DNA of 64,000 nt from Streptomyces filamentosus (lineage in GTDB: Bacteria > Actinomycetota > Actinomycetes > Streptomycetales > Streptomycetaceae), in contig NZ_BNBE01000003.1 of assembly GCF_014654895.1 (NCBI RefSeq), positions 524,501 to 588,500 on the forward strand, written 5' to 3'. Shown here one piece after another: positions 26,878-35,431 of the stretch. A program made the translations under genes and the position numbers. The stretch's first letter is position 1; every line of letters begins with the position of its first letter. The notes below the pieces were generated by a model. It was not told the DNA's origin. It worked only from the letters and a program-made list of their open reading frames with translations, and searched no databases.

Positions 26878-27809
26878 GCGCGCAGCTCCTTGCCGGTCAG
26901 TTCGAGGAAGACGTCTTCGAGGGTGTGGCGTTCGACCGAGATGCGGTCCGGCATCACGCCGTGCTGGGCGCACCAGGTGGTGACGGTGGCGAGCAGCTGG
27001 GGGTCGACGGTGCCGGTGATCCGGTACGCGCCGGGCTGGGGCTCGGCGGCCTCGGAACCGTCCGGCAGCGCCTTGAGCAGGGAGTCGAGGTCGAGGCCGG
27101 GACGGCCGGTGAAGCGCAGGGTGTTCTCGGCGCCGCCGCGGCAGAGCTGCTCGGGGCTGCCCTGGGCGACGACCCGGCCGGCGTCGATGACGGCGACGTC
27201 GTCGGCGAGCTCCTCGGCCTCCTGCATGAAGTGGGTGGTGAGGACGACGGTGACGCCGTCCGCGCGCAGCTCGCGGACGAGCTCCCAGGTGGCGCGGCGG
27301 GCCTGCGGGTCGAGGCCGGCGGTGGGTTCGTCGAGGAAGACGAGTTCGGGCCGGCCGACGACGGCCATGGCGAGGGCGAGCCGCTGCTGCTGGCCGCCGG
27401 AGAGCCGCCGGTAGGCCGTACGGCCGCAGGAGCCGAGGCCGAGGCGTTCGACCAGGGCGTCCACGTCGAGCGGGTGGGCGTGCAGCTTCGCCATGTGGCG
27501 GAGCATCTCGTCGGCGCGGGCGCCGGAGTAGACGCCGCCGGACTGGAGCATCACGCCGACGCGGGGGCGCAGGGCGGCCGCGTCGGCGAGCGGGTCGAGG
27601 CCGAGGACGCGGACGGTGCCGGCGTCGGGGCGGCGGTAGCCCTCGCAGGTCTCGACGGTGGTGGTCTTCCCGGCGCCGTTGGGGCCGAGGACGGCGGTGA
27701 CGGTGCCGGTCCGCACGTCGAGGTCGAGGCCGTCGACGGCGGTCTTGGTGCCGTACCGCTTGACCAGGCCGCGGACGCGGACGGCGGCGTTGCCGGACTC
27801 GTTTCGCAT
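26874..27809 (-). CDS. ABC transporter ATP-binding protein
   Basis: ATPase of an ABC-2 exporter, 311 residues. Walker A GPNGAGKTTT, Q-loop QSGGVYSG, signature LSGGQQQRLALAMA, Walker B LVFLDEPTAGLD and H-loop TTHFM are all intact. After about residue 220 it has the extra C-terminal domain seen in the DrrA/CcmA class of exporter ATPases (EQLCRGGAENTLRFTG ... ERHTLEDVFLELTGKEL). It works with the overlapping permease gene. The cargo is unknown. Confidence 0.92.
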   Translation of the reverse strand: MRNESGNAAVRVRGLVKRYGTKTAVDGLDLDVRTGTVTAVLGPNGAGKTTTVETCEGYRRPDAGTVRVLGLDPLADAAALRPRVGVMLQSGGVYSGARADEMLRHMAKLHAHPLDVDALVERLGLGSCGRTAYRRLSGGQQQRLALAMAVVGRPELVFLDEPTAGLDPQARRATWELVRELRADGVTVVLTTHFMQEAEELADDVAVIDAGRVVAQGSPEQLCRGGAENTLRFTGRPGLDLDSLLKALPDGSEAAEPQPGAYRITGTVDPQLLATVTTWCAQHGVMPDRISVERHTLEDVFLELTGKELRA

Positions 27810-27897
27810 GCCGGAAGTCTAAGGACCCGCGGGGGCGGCCCCGGCCCCGGGGGCGGGAGCCCCGGATGGGCGGCCGAGGAGGGGGCAGGAGCCCCGT

Positions 27898-28707
27898 ATG
27901 ACGGTCTTCGTGGGCACCTCGGGATGGCAGTACCGGGACTGGCGGGGCACCTTCTACCCCGAGGGGGTGCCGCAGCGGCTCTGGCTGGAGGAGTACGCGC
28001 GCCGGTTCGCCACCGTGGAGAACAACGGCTCGTTCTACCGGCTGCCCGAGCGGTCGACCTTCGCCGCGTGGCGGAGACGGACGCCCGACGGCTTCGTCAT
28101 GGCGGTCAAGGCGCCCCGCCGGCTGACGCACGACAAGCGGCTGCGGGAGCCGGAGGAGCTGGTGGCGGAGCTGATGGGGCGGGCGGAGGCGCTGGGGGAC
28201 CGGCTGGGGCCGGTGCTGCTCCAGTTCCCGCCGTCGCTGCGCGCCGATCCGGGGCTGCTCGACGCGGTCCTCGCCTGTTTCCCGGCGGGGGTGCGGGTGG
28301 CCGTCGAGCCGCGGCACTCCTCGTGGTGGACCGACCGGACCGAGGCGGTGCTCGCGGAGCGGGGGGCCGCCCTGTGCTGGGCGGACCGGAAGTCCCGGCC
28401 GGTGACCCCGCTGTGGCGGACGGCCGACTGGGTCTACCTGCGGCTGCACGAGGGCCGGGCCCGGCCGTGGCCCGCGTACGGCCGGCAGGCGCTGGAGGGC
28501 TGGGCGGAGCGGTTGACCGGGGCGTGGGGGGAGGCGGCCGACGCGTACGTCTACTTCAACAACGACCCGGGGGTCGAGGCGCCCCGGGACGCGGCCGTCC
28601 TCCGGGACCTGATGCGTGCGGCGGGGCGGCCGGTCGCCGTGCCGGCGGAGACTCCGGAGGAGGGGGAGCCGACCGGGCGGGAGAGCCGCGATTCGTCCCA
28701 TGAATGA
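27898..28707 (+). CDS. DUF72 (YecE-like) TIM-barrel protein
   Basis: DUF72-family protein of 269 residues. The family start VGTSGWQYRDWRGTFYP, the VENNGSFYRLP and VAVEPRHSSWW motifs and the end YVYFNNDPGVEAPRDA are clear. The biochemical role is unknown; the fold is a TIM barrel with a conserved putative active-site cleft. It is divergent from the ABC exporter and ends 13 nt before the iron-box-like palindrome that precedes sufR. Its C-terminal tail (ETPEEGEPTGRESRDSSHE) is disordered and probably not part of the fold. Confidence 0.88.
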   Translation: MTVFVGTSGWQYRDWRGTFYPEGVPQRLWLEEYARRFATVENNGSFYRLPERSTFAAWRRRTPDGFVMAVKAPRRLTHDKRLREPEELVAELMGRAEALGDRLGPVLLQFPPSLRADPGLLDAVLACFPAGVRVAVEPRHSSWWTDRTEAVLAERGAALCWADRKSRPVTPLWRTADWVYLRLHEGRARPWPAYGRQALEGWAERLTGAWGEAADAYVYFNNDPGVEAPRDAAVLRDLMRAAGRPVAVPAETPEEGEPTGRESRDSSHE

Positions 28708-28720
28708 TCGTTTCCGCAGG

Positions 28721-28739
28721 TCAGGTAAGCCTTACCTGA
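28721..28739. promoter_or_regulatory. Iron-box-like 19-bp palindrome upstream of sufR
   Basis: TCAGGTAAGCCTTACCTGA is a perfect inverted repeat with 9-bp arms around a central C. By my alignment it matches the DtxR/IdeR/DmdR iron-box consensus (TTAGGTTAGGCTAACCTAA) at 14 of 19 positions. It lies 72 nt before the sufR start, so an iron-loaded DmdR could act on the suf operon. Confidence 0.7.
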
Positions 28740-28797
28740 GTGACGCACGCCATCGTCGCCGCTTCCGGTGCCGCTTGTCACTGCCAGATTAATTACG

Positions 28798-28811
28798 CAA
28801 CAATGGCGTTG
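28798..28811 (+). promoter_or_regulatory. SufR-type operator CAAC-N6-GTTG at the sufR start
   Basis: CAACAATGGCGTTG fits the CAAC-N6-GTTG motif described for SufR in cyanobacteria and S. avermitilis. Its last base is the first base of the sufR GTG start codon, so bound SufR would block initiation of transcription or elongation of its own operon. It is preceded by an AT-rich TTAATTA that may form the -10 region. Confidence 0.8.
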
Positions 28812-29536
28812 TGAAAAACCTTGGCGCGGCTCCGTCGGAGGAACTCGCGACCGGTGAGCGCTCCACGCGCAACCGCGTCGCGCGGTCCATCCTGGATCAC
28901 GGGCCGTCCACCGTCGCGGACCTCGCCGAGCGGCTGGGCCTCACCCAGGCCGCCGTCCGCCGGCACCTCGACGCGCTCGTCGGCGAGCAGGTCGTCGAGG
29001 CCCGCGAGAAGCGCGTCTACGGCGCCAGGACCCGCGGCCGGCCGGCGAAGGTCTTCGCCCTCACCGACTGCGGCCGGGACGCCTTCGACCAGTCGTACGA
29101 CTCCCTCGCCGTCGAGGCGCTCCGCTGGATCGAGCGCAACGCCGGAGGGGAGGCGGCCGTCGCCGCCTTCGCCCGGGACCACATCGAGGCCAGGGCGGAG
29201 TCCTACCGGGAGGCCGTCGAATCGGTCGAGCCCGAACGGCGGGCCGAGGCGTTGGCCAGGGCCTTGACGGCGGACGGGTACGCTGCCATTGCGCGCGGCG
29301 CGCCGGTCGGCGAGCAGCTCTGCCAGCACCACTGCCCGGTCGCCCACGTGGCCGAGCAGTACCCCCAGCTGTGCGAGGCGGAGACGGAGATCTTCTCCCG
29401 CCTCCTGGGAACGCACGTCCAGCGCCTGGCCACCATCGCCCACGGCGACGGCGTCTGCACCACGTTCATCCCGCACGGCGCCCCGCAGACCACTGAGACA
29501 GCATCCGTAAGCACGGCCGGGAGGAAGCCCGCATGA
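28811..29536 (+). CDS. sufR: Fe-S cluster sensing repressor of the suf operon
   Basis: SufR-type regulator, 241 residues. The N-terminal winged helix-turn-helix (STVADLAERLGLTQAAVRRHLDAL) is of the ArsR/DeoR-like kind used by SufR. The C-terminal part carries C175, C188 and C216 (HHCPVAHVAEQYPQLCEAE, DGVCTTF), spaced as the ligands of a regulatory Fe-S cluster. It is expected to repress the operon when the cluster is loaded. The stop overlaps the sufB ATG, so regulator and scaffold are co-translated; a CAAC-N6-GTTG operator sits on its start codon. Confidence 0.93.
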   Translation: MKNLGAAPSEELATGERSTRNRVARSILDHGPSTVADLAERLGLTQAAVRRHLDALVGEQVVEAREKRVYGARTRGRPAKVFALTDCGRDAFDQSYDSLAVEALRWIERNAGGEAAVAAFARDHIEARAESYREAVESVEPERRAEALARALTADGYAAIARGAPVGEQLCQHHCPVAHVAEQYPQLCEAETEIFSRLLGTHVQRLATIAHGDGVCTTFIPHGAPQTTETASVSTAGRKPA

Positions 29537-30948
29537 CCACCGAGATCAGCCACCCCGAGCTTGAGGGCCTGGGTCGGTACGAGTACGGCTGGGCCGACTC
29601 CGACACCGCCGGCGCCGCCGCCAAGCGCGGCCTGAACGAGGATGTCGTCCGCGACATCTCCGCGAAGAAGAACGAGCCCGAGTGGATGCTGAAGCTCCGC
29701 CTCAAGGGCCTGAAGCTCTTCGACAAGAAGCCCATGCCCACCTGGGGCTCCGACCTCGGCGGCATCGACTTCGACAACATCAAGTACTTCGTGCGGTCCA
29801 CCGAGAAGCAGGCCGAGTCCTGGGAGGACCTGCCGGAGGACATCAAGAACACGTACGACAAGCTCGGCATCCCGGAGGCGGAGAAGCAGCGCCTCGTCGC
29901 CGGCGTCGCCGCCCAGTACGAGTCCGAGGTCGTCTACCACCAGATCCGCGAGGACCTGGAGGAGCAGGGCGTCATCTTCGTCGACACCGACACCGCGCTG
30001 AAGGAGCACGAGGAGCTCTTCAAGGAGTACTTCGGCACCGTCATCCCGGTCGGCGACAACAAGTTCGCCTCCCTGAACACCGCCGTCTGGTCCGGCGGCT
30101 CGTTCATCTACGTGCCGAAGGGCGTGCACGTCGAGATCCCGCTCCAGGCCTACTTCCGTATCAACACGGAGAACATGGGCCAGTTCGAGCGGACGCTGAT
30201 CATCGTCGACGAGGACGCCTACGTCCACTACGTCGAGGGCTGCACCGCCCCGATCTACTCCTCCGACTCGCTGCACTCCGCGGTCGTCGAGATCATCGTG
30301 AAGAAGGGCGGCCGCTGCCGCTACACGACCATCCAGAACTGGTCGAACAACGTCTACAACCTGGTGACCAAGCGCGCCGTCGCCTACGAGGGCGCCACCA
30401 TGGAGTGGGTCGACGGCAACATCGGCTCCAAGGTCACCATGAAGTACCCGGCCGTCTACCTGATGGGCGAGCACGCCAAGGGCGAGACGCTCTCCATCGC
30501 CTTCGCGGGCGAGGGCCAGCACCAGGACGCCGGCGCCAAGATGGTCCACCTGGCCCCGAACACCTCCTCGTCCATCGTCTCCAAGTCGGTGGCGCGCGGC
30601 GGCGGCCGCACCTCCTACCGCGGCCTCATCGAGATCGGCGAGGGCGCCCCCGGCGCCAAGTCCAACGTCCTCTGCGACGCCCTGCTCGTCGACACGATCT
30701 CCCGCTCCGACACGTACCCCTACGTGGACGTGCGCGAGGACGACGTGACCATGGGCCACGAGGCCACCGTCTCCAAGGTCTCCGAGGACCAGCTCTTCTA
30801 CCTGATGCAGCGCGGCCTGACCGAGCAGGAGGCCATGGCGATGATCGTCCGCGGCTTCGTCGAGCCGATCGCCAAGGAGCTGCCGATGGAGTACGCGCTG
30901 GAGCTGAACCGGCTGATCGAGCTGCAGATGGAAGGCGCGGTCGGCTAG
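29533..30948 (+). CDS. sufB: Fe-S cluster assembly scaffold SufB
   Basis: SufB, 471 residues, core of the SufBC2D scaffold on which Fe-S clusters are built. The beta-helix core includes WSGGSFIYVPKGVHVEIPLQAYFRI (split here), VHYVEGCTAPIYSSDSLHSAVVEI, the TTIQNWSNNVYNLVTKR stretch and RSDTYPYVDVREDDVTMGHEATVS, with the C-terminal LFYLMQRGLTEQEAMAMIVRGF. The ATG overlaps the sufR stop by 4 nt. Third-position GC is very high, as expected of a well-expressed housekeeping gene. Confidence 0.97.
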   Translation: MTTEISHPELEGLGRYEYGWADSDTAGAAAKRGLNEDVVRDISAKKNEPEWMLKLRLKGLKLFDKKPMPTWGSDLGGIDFDNIKYFVRSTEKQAESWEDLPEDIKNTYDKLGIPEAEKQRLVAGVAAQYESEVVYHQIREDLEEQGVIFVDTDTALKEHEELFKEYFGTVIPVGDNKFASLNTAVWSGGSFIYVPKGVHVEIPLQAYFRINTENMGQFERTLIIVDEDAYVHYVEGCTAPIYSSDSLHSAVVEIIVKKGGRCRYTTIQNWSNNVYNLVTKRAVAYEGATMEWVDGNIGSKVTMKYPAVYLMGEHAKGETLSIAFAGEGQHQDAGAKMVHLAPNTSSSIVSKSVARGGGRTSYRGLIEIGEGAPGAKSNVLCDALLVDTISRSDTYPYVDVREDDVTMGHEATVSKVSEDQLFYLMQRGLTEQEAMAMIVRGFVEPIAKELPMEYALELNRLIELQMEGAVG

Positions 30949-31013
30949 CAGCCCCCGCCCCTCCGTACCGCAGCGACTGATTTCTTACGCAGGAAGAGAG
31001 CAACACGACAGCC

Positions 31014-32195
31014 ATGGCTGAGGCTCAGAACATCCCCGCGGGCTCCACCACCGCGGGCTCGATCGCGGTGGCCGCCGAGTCCACCGTCGCCACGCGCATG
31101 AGCGCCCCGCCGTCCTTCGACGTCGCGGACTTCCCCGTCCCGCACGGCCGCGAGGAGGAGTGGCGCTTCACCCCGCTCGCCCGCCTCCGCGGTCTGCACG
31201 ACGGCACCGCCGTCGCCACCGGCGAGGGCGTCCGGGTCGAGATCGAGGCCCCCGAGGGCGTCACCGTGGAGACCGTCGGCCGCGAGGACGAGCGCCTGCG
31301 CAAGGCCGGCAAGCCGGTCGACCGCGTCGCCGCCCAGGCGTACTCCTCCTTCGAGAAGGCCTCGGTCGTCACCGTCGCCAAGGAGGCCGTCCTCACCGAG
31401 CCGATCCGCGTCGCCGTGCACGGCCAGGGCGGCGTCGCCTTCGGCCACCAGGTGATCGAGCTCGGCGCCTTCGCCGAGGCCGTCGTCGTCATCGACCACA
31501 CCGGTGACGCGGTGCTCGCCGCCAACGTCGACTTCGTGCTCGGGGACGGCGCCAAGCTCACCGTCGTCTCCGTCCAGGACTGGGACAAGGACGCCGTCCA
31601 CGTCGCGCAGCACAACGCGCTGCTCGGCCGCGACGCCTCCTTCAAGTCGGTCGTCGTCACCTTCGGCGGCGACGTCGTCCGCCTCCACCCGCGCGTCAAC
31701 TACGCGGGCCCCGGCGGCTCCGCCGAGCTCTTCGGCCTCTACTTCACCGACGCCGGCCAGCACCAGGAGCACCGCCTCCTCGTCGACCACGACACCCCGC
31801 ACTGCACCTCGAACGTCGCCTACAAGGGCGCGCTCCAGGGCCAGGACGCGCACGCGGTGTGGATCGGCGACGTCCTCATCCAGGCCGCCGCCGAGGGCAC
31901 CGACACCTACGAGCTCAACCGGAACCTCGTCCTCACCGACGGCGCCCGGGTCGACTCCGTGCCGAACCTGGAGATCGAGACCGGCGAGATCGCCGGCGCC
32001 GGACACGCCTCCGCCACCGGCCGCTTCGACGACGAGCAGCTCTTCTACCTGATGGCCCGCGGCATCCCGGAGACCGAGGCCCGCCGCCTCGTCGTCCGCG
32101 GCTTCTTCGCCGAGCTGGTCCAGCAGATCGGCCTGCCCGACGTCGAGGAGCGCCTGATCGCCAAGGTCGAGGCCGAGCTGGAGGCCTCCGTCTGA
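31014..32195 (+). CDS. sufD: Fe-S cluster assembly protein SufD
   Basis: SufD, 393 residues, the SufB paralogue in the SufBC2D complex, needed for iron entry. The family C-terminal segment HASATGRFDDEQLFYLMARGIPETEARRLV (HxSATG is diagnostic) and the beta-helix core (HRLLVDHDTPHCTSNVAYKG) are seen. ATG 31014 follows AGGAAGAG. Spacing from sufB is 65 nt, the largest gap in the operon. The last base overlaps the first base of the Rieske gene start. Confidence 0.96.
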   Translation: MAEAQNIPAGSTTAGSIAVAAESTVATRMSAPPSFDVADFPVPHGREEEWRFTPLARLRGLHDGTAVATGEGVRVEIEAPEGVTVETVGREDERLRKAGKPVDRVAAQAYSSFEKASVVTVAKEAVLTEPIRVAVHGQGGVAFGHQVIELGAFAEAVVVIDHTGDAVLAANVDFVLGDGAKLTVVSVQDWDKDAVHVAQHNALLGRDASFKSVVVTFGGDVVRLHPRVNYAGPGGSAELFGLYFTDAGQHQEHRLLVDHDTPHCTSNVAYKGALQGQDAHAVWIGDVLIQAAAEGTDTYELNRNLVLTDGARVDSVPNLEIETGEIAGAGHASATGRFDDEQLFYLMARGIPETEARRLVVRGFFAELVQQIGLPDVEERLIAKVEAELEASV

Positions 32196-32512
32196 TGGCC
32201 TTCGTCCGAGTCTGCGCACTGAGCGAGCTGGAGGCCGACACCCCCAAGCGGGTCGAGGTCGACGGCACGCCCGTGTCGGTCGTCCACACCGAGGGCGAGG
32301 TGTTCGCGATCAACGACATCTGCTCGCACGCCAACGTCTCCCTCTCGGAGGGCGAGGTCGAGGACTGCGCCATCGAGTGCTGGCTGCACGGTTCCAGCTT
32401 CGACCTCCGCACCGGCAAGCCGTCCGGCCTTCCCGCGACGCGCCCCGTCCCCGTGTACCCCGTAAAGATCGAAGGGGACGATGTGCTCGTCTCCGTCACC
32501 CAGGAGTCCTGA
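32195..32512 (+). CDS. Rieske-type [2Fe-2S] ferredoxin in the suf operon
   Basis: A 105-residue Rieske protein of the dioxygenase-ferredoxin type. Cluster ligands fall in CSHANVSL (Cys-x-His) and CWLHGSSFD (Cys-x2-His). The start ATG overlaps the sufD stop (TGATG), and sufC follows after 7 nt, so it is a full member of the operon. In Actinobacteria this gene is a constant part of suf; it probably supplies electrons for cluster assembly or transfer, though direct evidence is thin. Automatic names such as phenylpropionate dioxygenase ferredoxin should not be taken literally. Confidence 0.92.
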   Translation: MAFVRVCALSELEADTPKRVEVDGTPVSVVHTEGEVFAINDICSHANVSLSEGEVEDCAIECWLHGSSFDLRTGKPSGLPATRPVPVYPVKIEGDDVLVSVTQES

Positions 32513-32519
32513 GTCACCC

Positions 32520-33284
32520 ATGGCAACGCTCGAAATCCACGACCTGCACGTCTCCGTCGAGGCGGAGAACGGCCCCCGCGAGATCCTCAAGGGCGTCGAC
32601 CTGACCATCAAGCAGGGCGAGACCCACGCGGTCATGGGCCCCAACGGCTCCGGCAAGTCGACCCTGGCGTACTCCCTGGCGGGCCACCCGAAGTACACGG
32701 TCACCGGCGGCACCGTCACCCTCGACGGCGAGGACGTCCTCGAGATGTCCGTCGACGAGCGGGCCCGCGCCGGCGTCTTCCTCGCCATGCAGTACCCGGT
32801 CGAGGTCCCCGGCGTCTCGGTCTCCAACTTCCTGCGCACCTCCGCCACCGCCATCCGCGGCGAGGCCCCCAAGCTGCGCACCTGGGTCAAGGAAGTCCGC
32901 GAGGCCATGGACAAGCTGTCCATGGACCCGGCCTTCGCCGAGCGCAACGTCAACGAGGGCTTCTCCGGCGGCGAGAAGAAGCGCCACGAGATCCTCCAGC
33001 TGGAGCTCCTCAAGCCGAAGATCGCGATCCTCGACGAGACCGACTCCGGCCTCGACGTCGACGCCCTGCGCATCGTCTCCGAGGGCGTCAACCGCGTCCG
33101 CGAGACCGGTGAGGTCGGCACCCTCCTCATCACCCACTACACGCGCATCCTGCGCTACATCAAGCCCGACTTCGTGCACGTGTTCGCGAACGGCCGCATC
33201 GTCGAGTCCGGCGGCGCCGAGCTCGCCGACCAGCTGGAGAACGAGGGCTACGACAAGTACGTGAAGGGTGGCGCATCCGCGTGA
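32520..33284 (+). CDS. sufC: Fe-S assembly ATPase SufC
   Basis: ABC-type ATPase of the SufBC2D scaffold, 254 residues, without a membrane partner. Walker A GPNGSGKSTL, SufC-specific MQYPVEVPGVS, signature FSGGEKKRHEILQ, Walker B KIAILDETDSGLD and ITHYTRIL are intact. ATG 32520 lies 7 nt after the Rieske stop; the 3' end overlaps sufS by 4 nt (GTGA). Confidence 0.97.
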   Translation: MATLEIHDLHVSVEAENGPREILKGVDLTIKQGETHAVMGPNGSGKSTLAYSLAGHPKYTVTGGTVTLDGEDVLEMSVDERARAGVFLAMQYPVEVPGVSVSNFLRTSATAIRGEAPKLRTWVKEVREAMDKLSMDPAFAERNVNEGFSGGEKKRHEILQLELLKPKIAILDETDSGLDVDALRIVSEGVNRVRETGEVGTLLITHYTRILRYIKPDFVHVFANGRIVESGGAELADQLENEGYDKYVKGGASA

Positions 33285-34549
33285 CTTCCGCCCATCAGGG
33301 GCTGACCGGCCTCCTCGACACCGAGGCGATCCGCAAGGACTTCCCGCTCCTGGATCGCACGGTCCACGACGGCAAGAAGATCGTGTACCTGGACTCCGCG
33401 GCGACCTCGCAGAAGCCGCGCCAGGTCCTCGACGCGCTCAACGCCTACTACGAGCGTCACAACGCCAACGTCCACCGCGGCGTCTACACGGTCGCCGAGG
33501 AGGCCACCGCGCTGTACGAGGGCGCCCGCGACAAGATCGCCGCCTTCATCAACGCGCCGAGCCGCAACGAGGTGATCTTCACCAAGAACGCCTCCGAGTC
33601 GCTCAACCTCGTGGCCAACATGCTGGGCTGGGCCGAAGAGCCCTACCGCGTGGACCACGAGACCGAGATCGCCATCACGGAGATGGAGCACCACTCCAAC
33701 ATCGTCCCGTGGCAGCTGCTCTCGCAGCGCACCGGCGCGAAGCTGAAGTGGTTCGGCCTCACCGACGACGGCCGCCTCGACCTGTCGAACATCGAAGAGG
33801 TCATCACGGAGAAGACGAAGATCGTCTCCTTCACGCTGGTCTCCAACCTGCTCGGCACCCAGAACCCGGTCGAGACGATCGTCCGGCGCGCCCAGGAGGT
33901 CGGTGCGCTCGTCTGCATCGACGCCTCGCAGGCGGCCCCGCACCAGGTCCTGGACGTGCAGGCGCTCCAGGCCGACTTCGTGGCCTTCACCGGCCACAAG
34001 ATGTGCGGCCCGACCGGCATCGGCGTGCTGTGGGGACGCCAGGAGCTCCTGGAGGACCTGCCGCCCTTCCTCGGCGGCGGCGAGATGATCGAGACCGTCT
34101 CGATGCACTCCTCCACCTACGCCCCGGCCCCGCACAAGTTCGAGGCGGGTACGCCCCCGATCGCCCAGGCCGTCGGCCTCGGCGCGGCCGTGGACTACCT
34201 GTCGGCGATCGGCATGGAGAACATCGCGCGCCACGAGCACGCGATCACCGAGTACGCCGTCCGCCGCCTCCAGGAGGTCCCGGACCTGCGGATCATCGGC
34301 CCCACCACGGCCGAGGACCGCGGCGCGGCGATCTCCTTCACGCTCGGCGACATCCACCCGCACGACGTGGGCCAGGTGCTCGACGAGCAGGGCATCGCGG
34401 TCCGGGTCGGCCACCACTGCGCGCGGCCGGTCTGCCTGCGGTACGGAATTCCTGCGACCACACGGGCGTCGTTCTATCTGTACTCCACCCCGGCCGAGGT
34501 CGACGCCCTCGTCGAGGGGCTGGAGCACGTCCGGAACTTCTTCGCCTAG
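33281..34549 (+). CDS. sufS: Cysteine desulfurase SufS
   Basis: PLP-dependent group II cysteine desulfurase, 422 residues, taking sulfur from cysteine and handing it to SufU. The PLP lysine is K240 in AFTGHKMCGP, and the persulfide cysteine is C380 in RVGHHCARP. Other family motifs are LDSAATSQKP, EMEHHSNIVPW and VLWGR. The GTG start overlaps sufC. The sufU start is 9 nt downstream. Confidence 0.97.
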   Translation: MTSAHQGLTGLLDTEAIRKDFPLLDRTVHDGKKIVYLDSAATSQKPRQVLDALNAYYERHNANVHRGVYTVAEEATALYEGARDKIAAFINAPSRNEVIFTKNASESLNLVANMLGWAEEPYRVDHETEIAITEMEHHSNIVPWQLLSQRTGAKLKWFGLTDDGRLDLSNIEEVITEKTKIVSFTLVSNLLGTQNPVETIVRRAQEVGALVCIDASQAAPHQVLDVQALQADFVAFTGHKMCGPTGIGVLWGRQELLEDLPPFLGGGEMIETVSMHSSTYAPAPHKFEAGTPPIAQAVGLGAAVDYLSAIGMENIARHEHAITEYAVRRLQEVPDLRIIGPTTAEDRGAAISFTLGDIHPHDVGQVLDEQGIAVRVGHHCARPVCLRYGIPATTRASFYLYSTPAEVDALVEGLEHVRNFFA

Positions 34550-34558
34550 GGGACCGCT

Positions 34559-35032
34559 GTGAAGCTCGATTCGATGTACCAGGACGTCATCCTGGACCAC
34601 TACAAGCACCCGCACGGGCGGGGCTTGCGGGACGGCGACGCCGAGGTGCACCACGTCAACCCGACGTGCGGCGACGAGATCACGCTCCGCGTGAAGTACG
34701 ACGGCGAGCGCATCGAGGACGTCTCGTACGAGGGCCAGGGCTGCTCCATCAGCCAGGCCTCGGCCTCCGTCCTCAACGACCTGCTCGTCGGCAAGGAGCT
34801 GGCCGAGGCGCGGCGGATCCAGGAGACCTTCCTGGAGCTGATGCAGTCCAAGGGCCAGGTCGAGCCGGACGAGGCCATGGAGGAGGTGCTGGAGGACGCG
34901 GTCGCGTTCGCCGGCGTCTCCAAGTACCCGGCCCGGGTGAAGTGCGCGCTGCTCAGCTGGATGGCGTGGAAGGACGCGACCGCCCAGGCCCTGGGCGGAG
35001 ACGACCAGAAGTCTGTGAGGAAGTCGGCATGA
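34559..35032 (+). CDS. sufU: Zinc-dependent sulfurtransferase SufU
   Basis: SufU, 157 residues, accepts the persulfide sulfur from SufS. It has the IscU-like fold with C37 and D39 (NPTCGDE), C62 (GQGCSISQASAS) and C129 (RVKCALL), and carries the extra segment between the second and third cysteines that separates SufU from IscU. The GTG start follows AGGGGACC. The stop overlaps the next gene by 4 nt (ATGA). Confidence 0.95.
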   Translation: MKLDSMYQDVILDHYKHPHGRGLRDGDAEVHHVNPTCGDEITLRVKYDGERIEDVSYEGQGCSISQASASVLNDLLVGKELAEARRIQETFLELMQSKGQVEPDEAMEEVLEDAVAFAGVSKYPARVKCALLSWMAWKDATAQALGGDDQKSVRKSA

Positions 35033-35367
35033 CCGAGAACATCGAGGCCACCATCAAGCCGGCCTCCGAAGAAGAAGTCCGCGAGGCGCTGTACGACGTC
35101 GTCGACCCCGAGCTGGGCATCGACGTCGTCAACCTCGGCCTGATCTACGGGATCCACATCGACGACTCCAACGTCGCGACGCTGGACATGACGCTGACCT
35201 CGGCGGCCTGTCCGCTGACGGACGTCATCGAGGACCAGGCCCGCTCCGCCACCGACGGCATCGTCAGCGAGCTGCGGATCAACTGGGTCTGGATGCCCCC
35301 GTGGGGCCCGGACAAGATCACCGACGACGGCCGCGAGCAGCTGCGCGCGCTCGGCTTCAACGTCTGA
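35029..35367 (+). CDS. sufT: SufT / MIP18-family metal-sulfur cluster protein
   Basis: DUF59 (MIP18) protein, 112 residues, last gene of the suf operon, taking part in Fe-S maturation or delivery. The DPELGIDVVNLGLIYGI motif and MTLTSAACPLTDVIEDQ (conserved Cys) are present; the C terminus WVWMPPWGPDKITDDGREQLRALGF is the usual family end. It overlaps sufU by 4 nt and is followed by an 18-bp perfect terminator. Confidence 0.94.
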   Translation: MTENIEATIKPASEEEVREALYDVVDPELGIDVVNLGLIYGIHIDDSNVATLDMTLTSAACPLTDVIEDQARSATDGIVSELRINWVWMPPWGPDKITDDGREQLRALGFNV

Positions 35368-35380
35368 CGGCGGTCGTCGC

Positions 35381-35423
35381 ACGCGAAGGGGCCCCCGGCA
35401 TCGCGCCGGGGGCCCCTTCGCGT
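35381..35423. terminator. Strong terminator of the suf operon
   Basis: A perfect 18-bp stem (ACGCGAAGGGGCCCCCGG at 35381-35398 with 35406-35423) and a 7-nt loop, 13 nt after sufT and 8 nt before the convergent gene end; it serves both strands. Confidence 0.92.
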
Positions 35424-35431
35424 ACGGCGGG

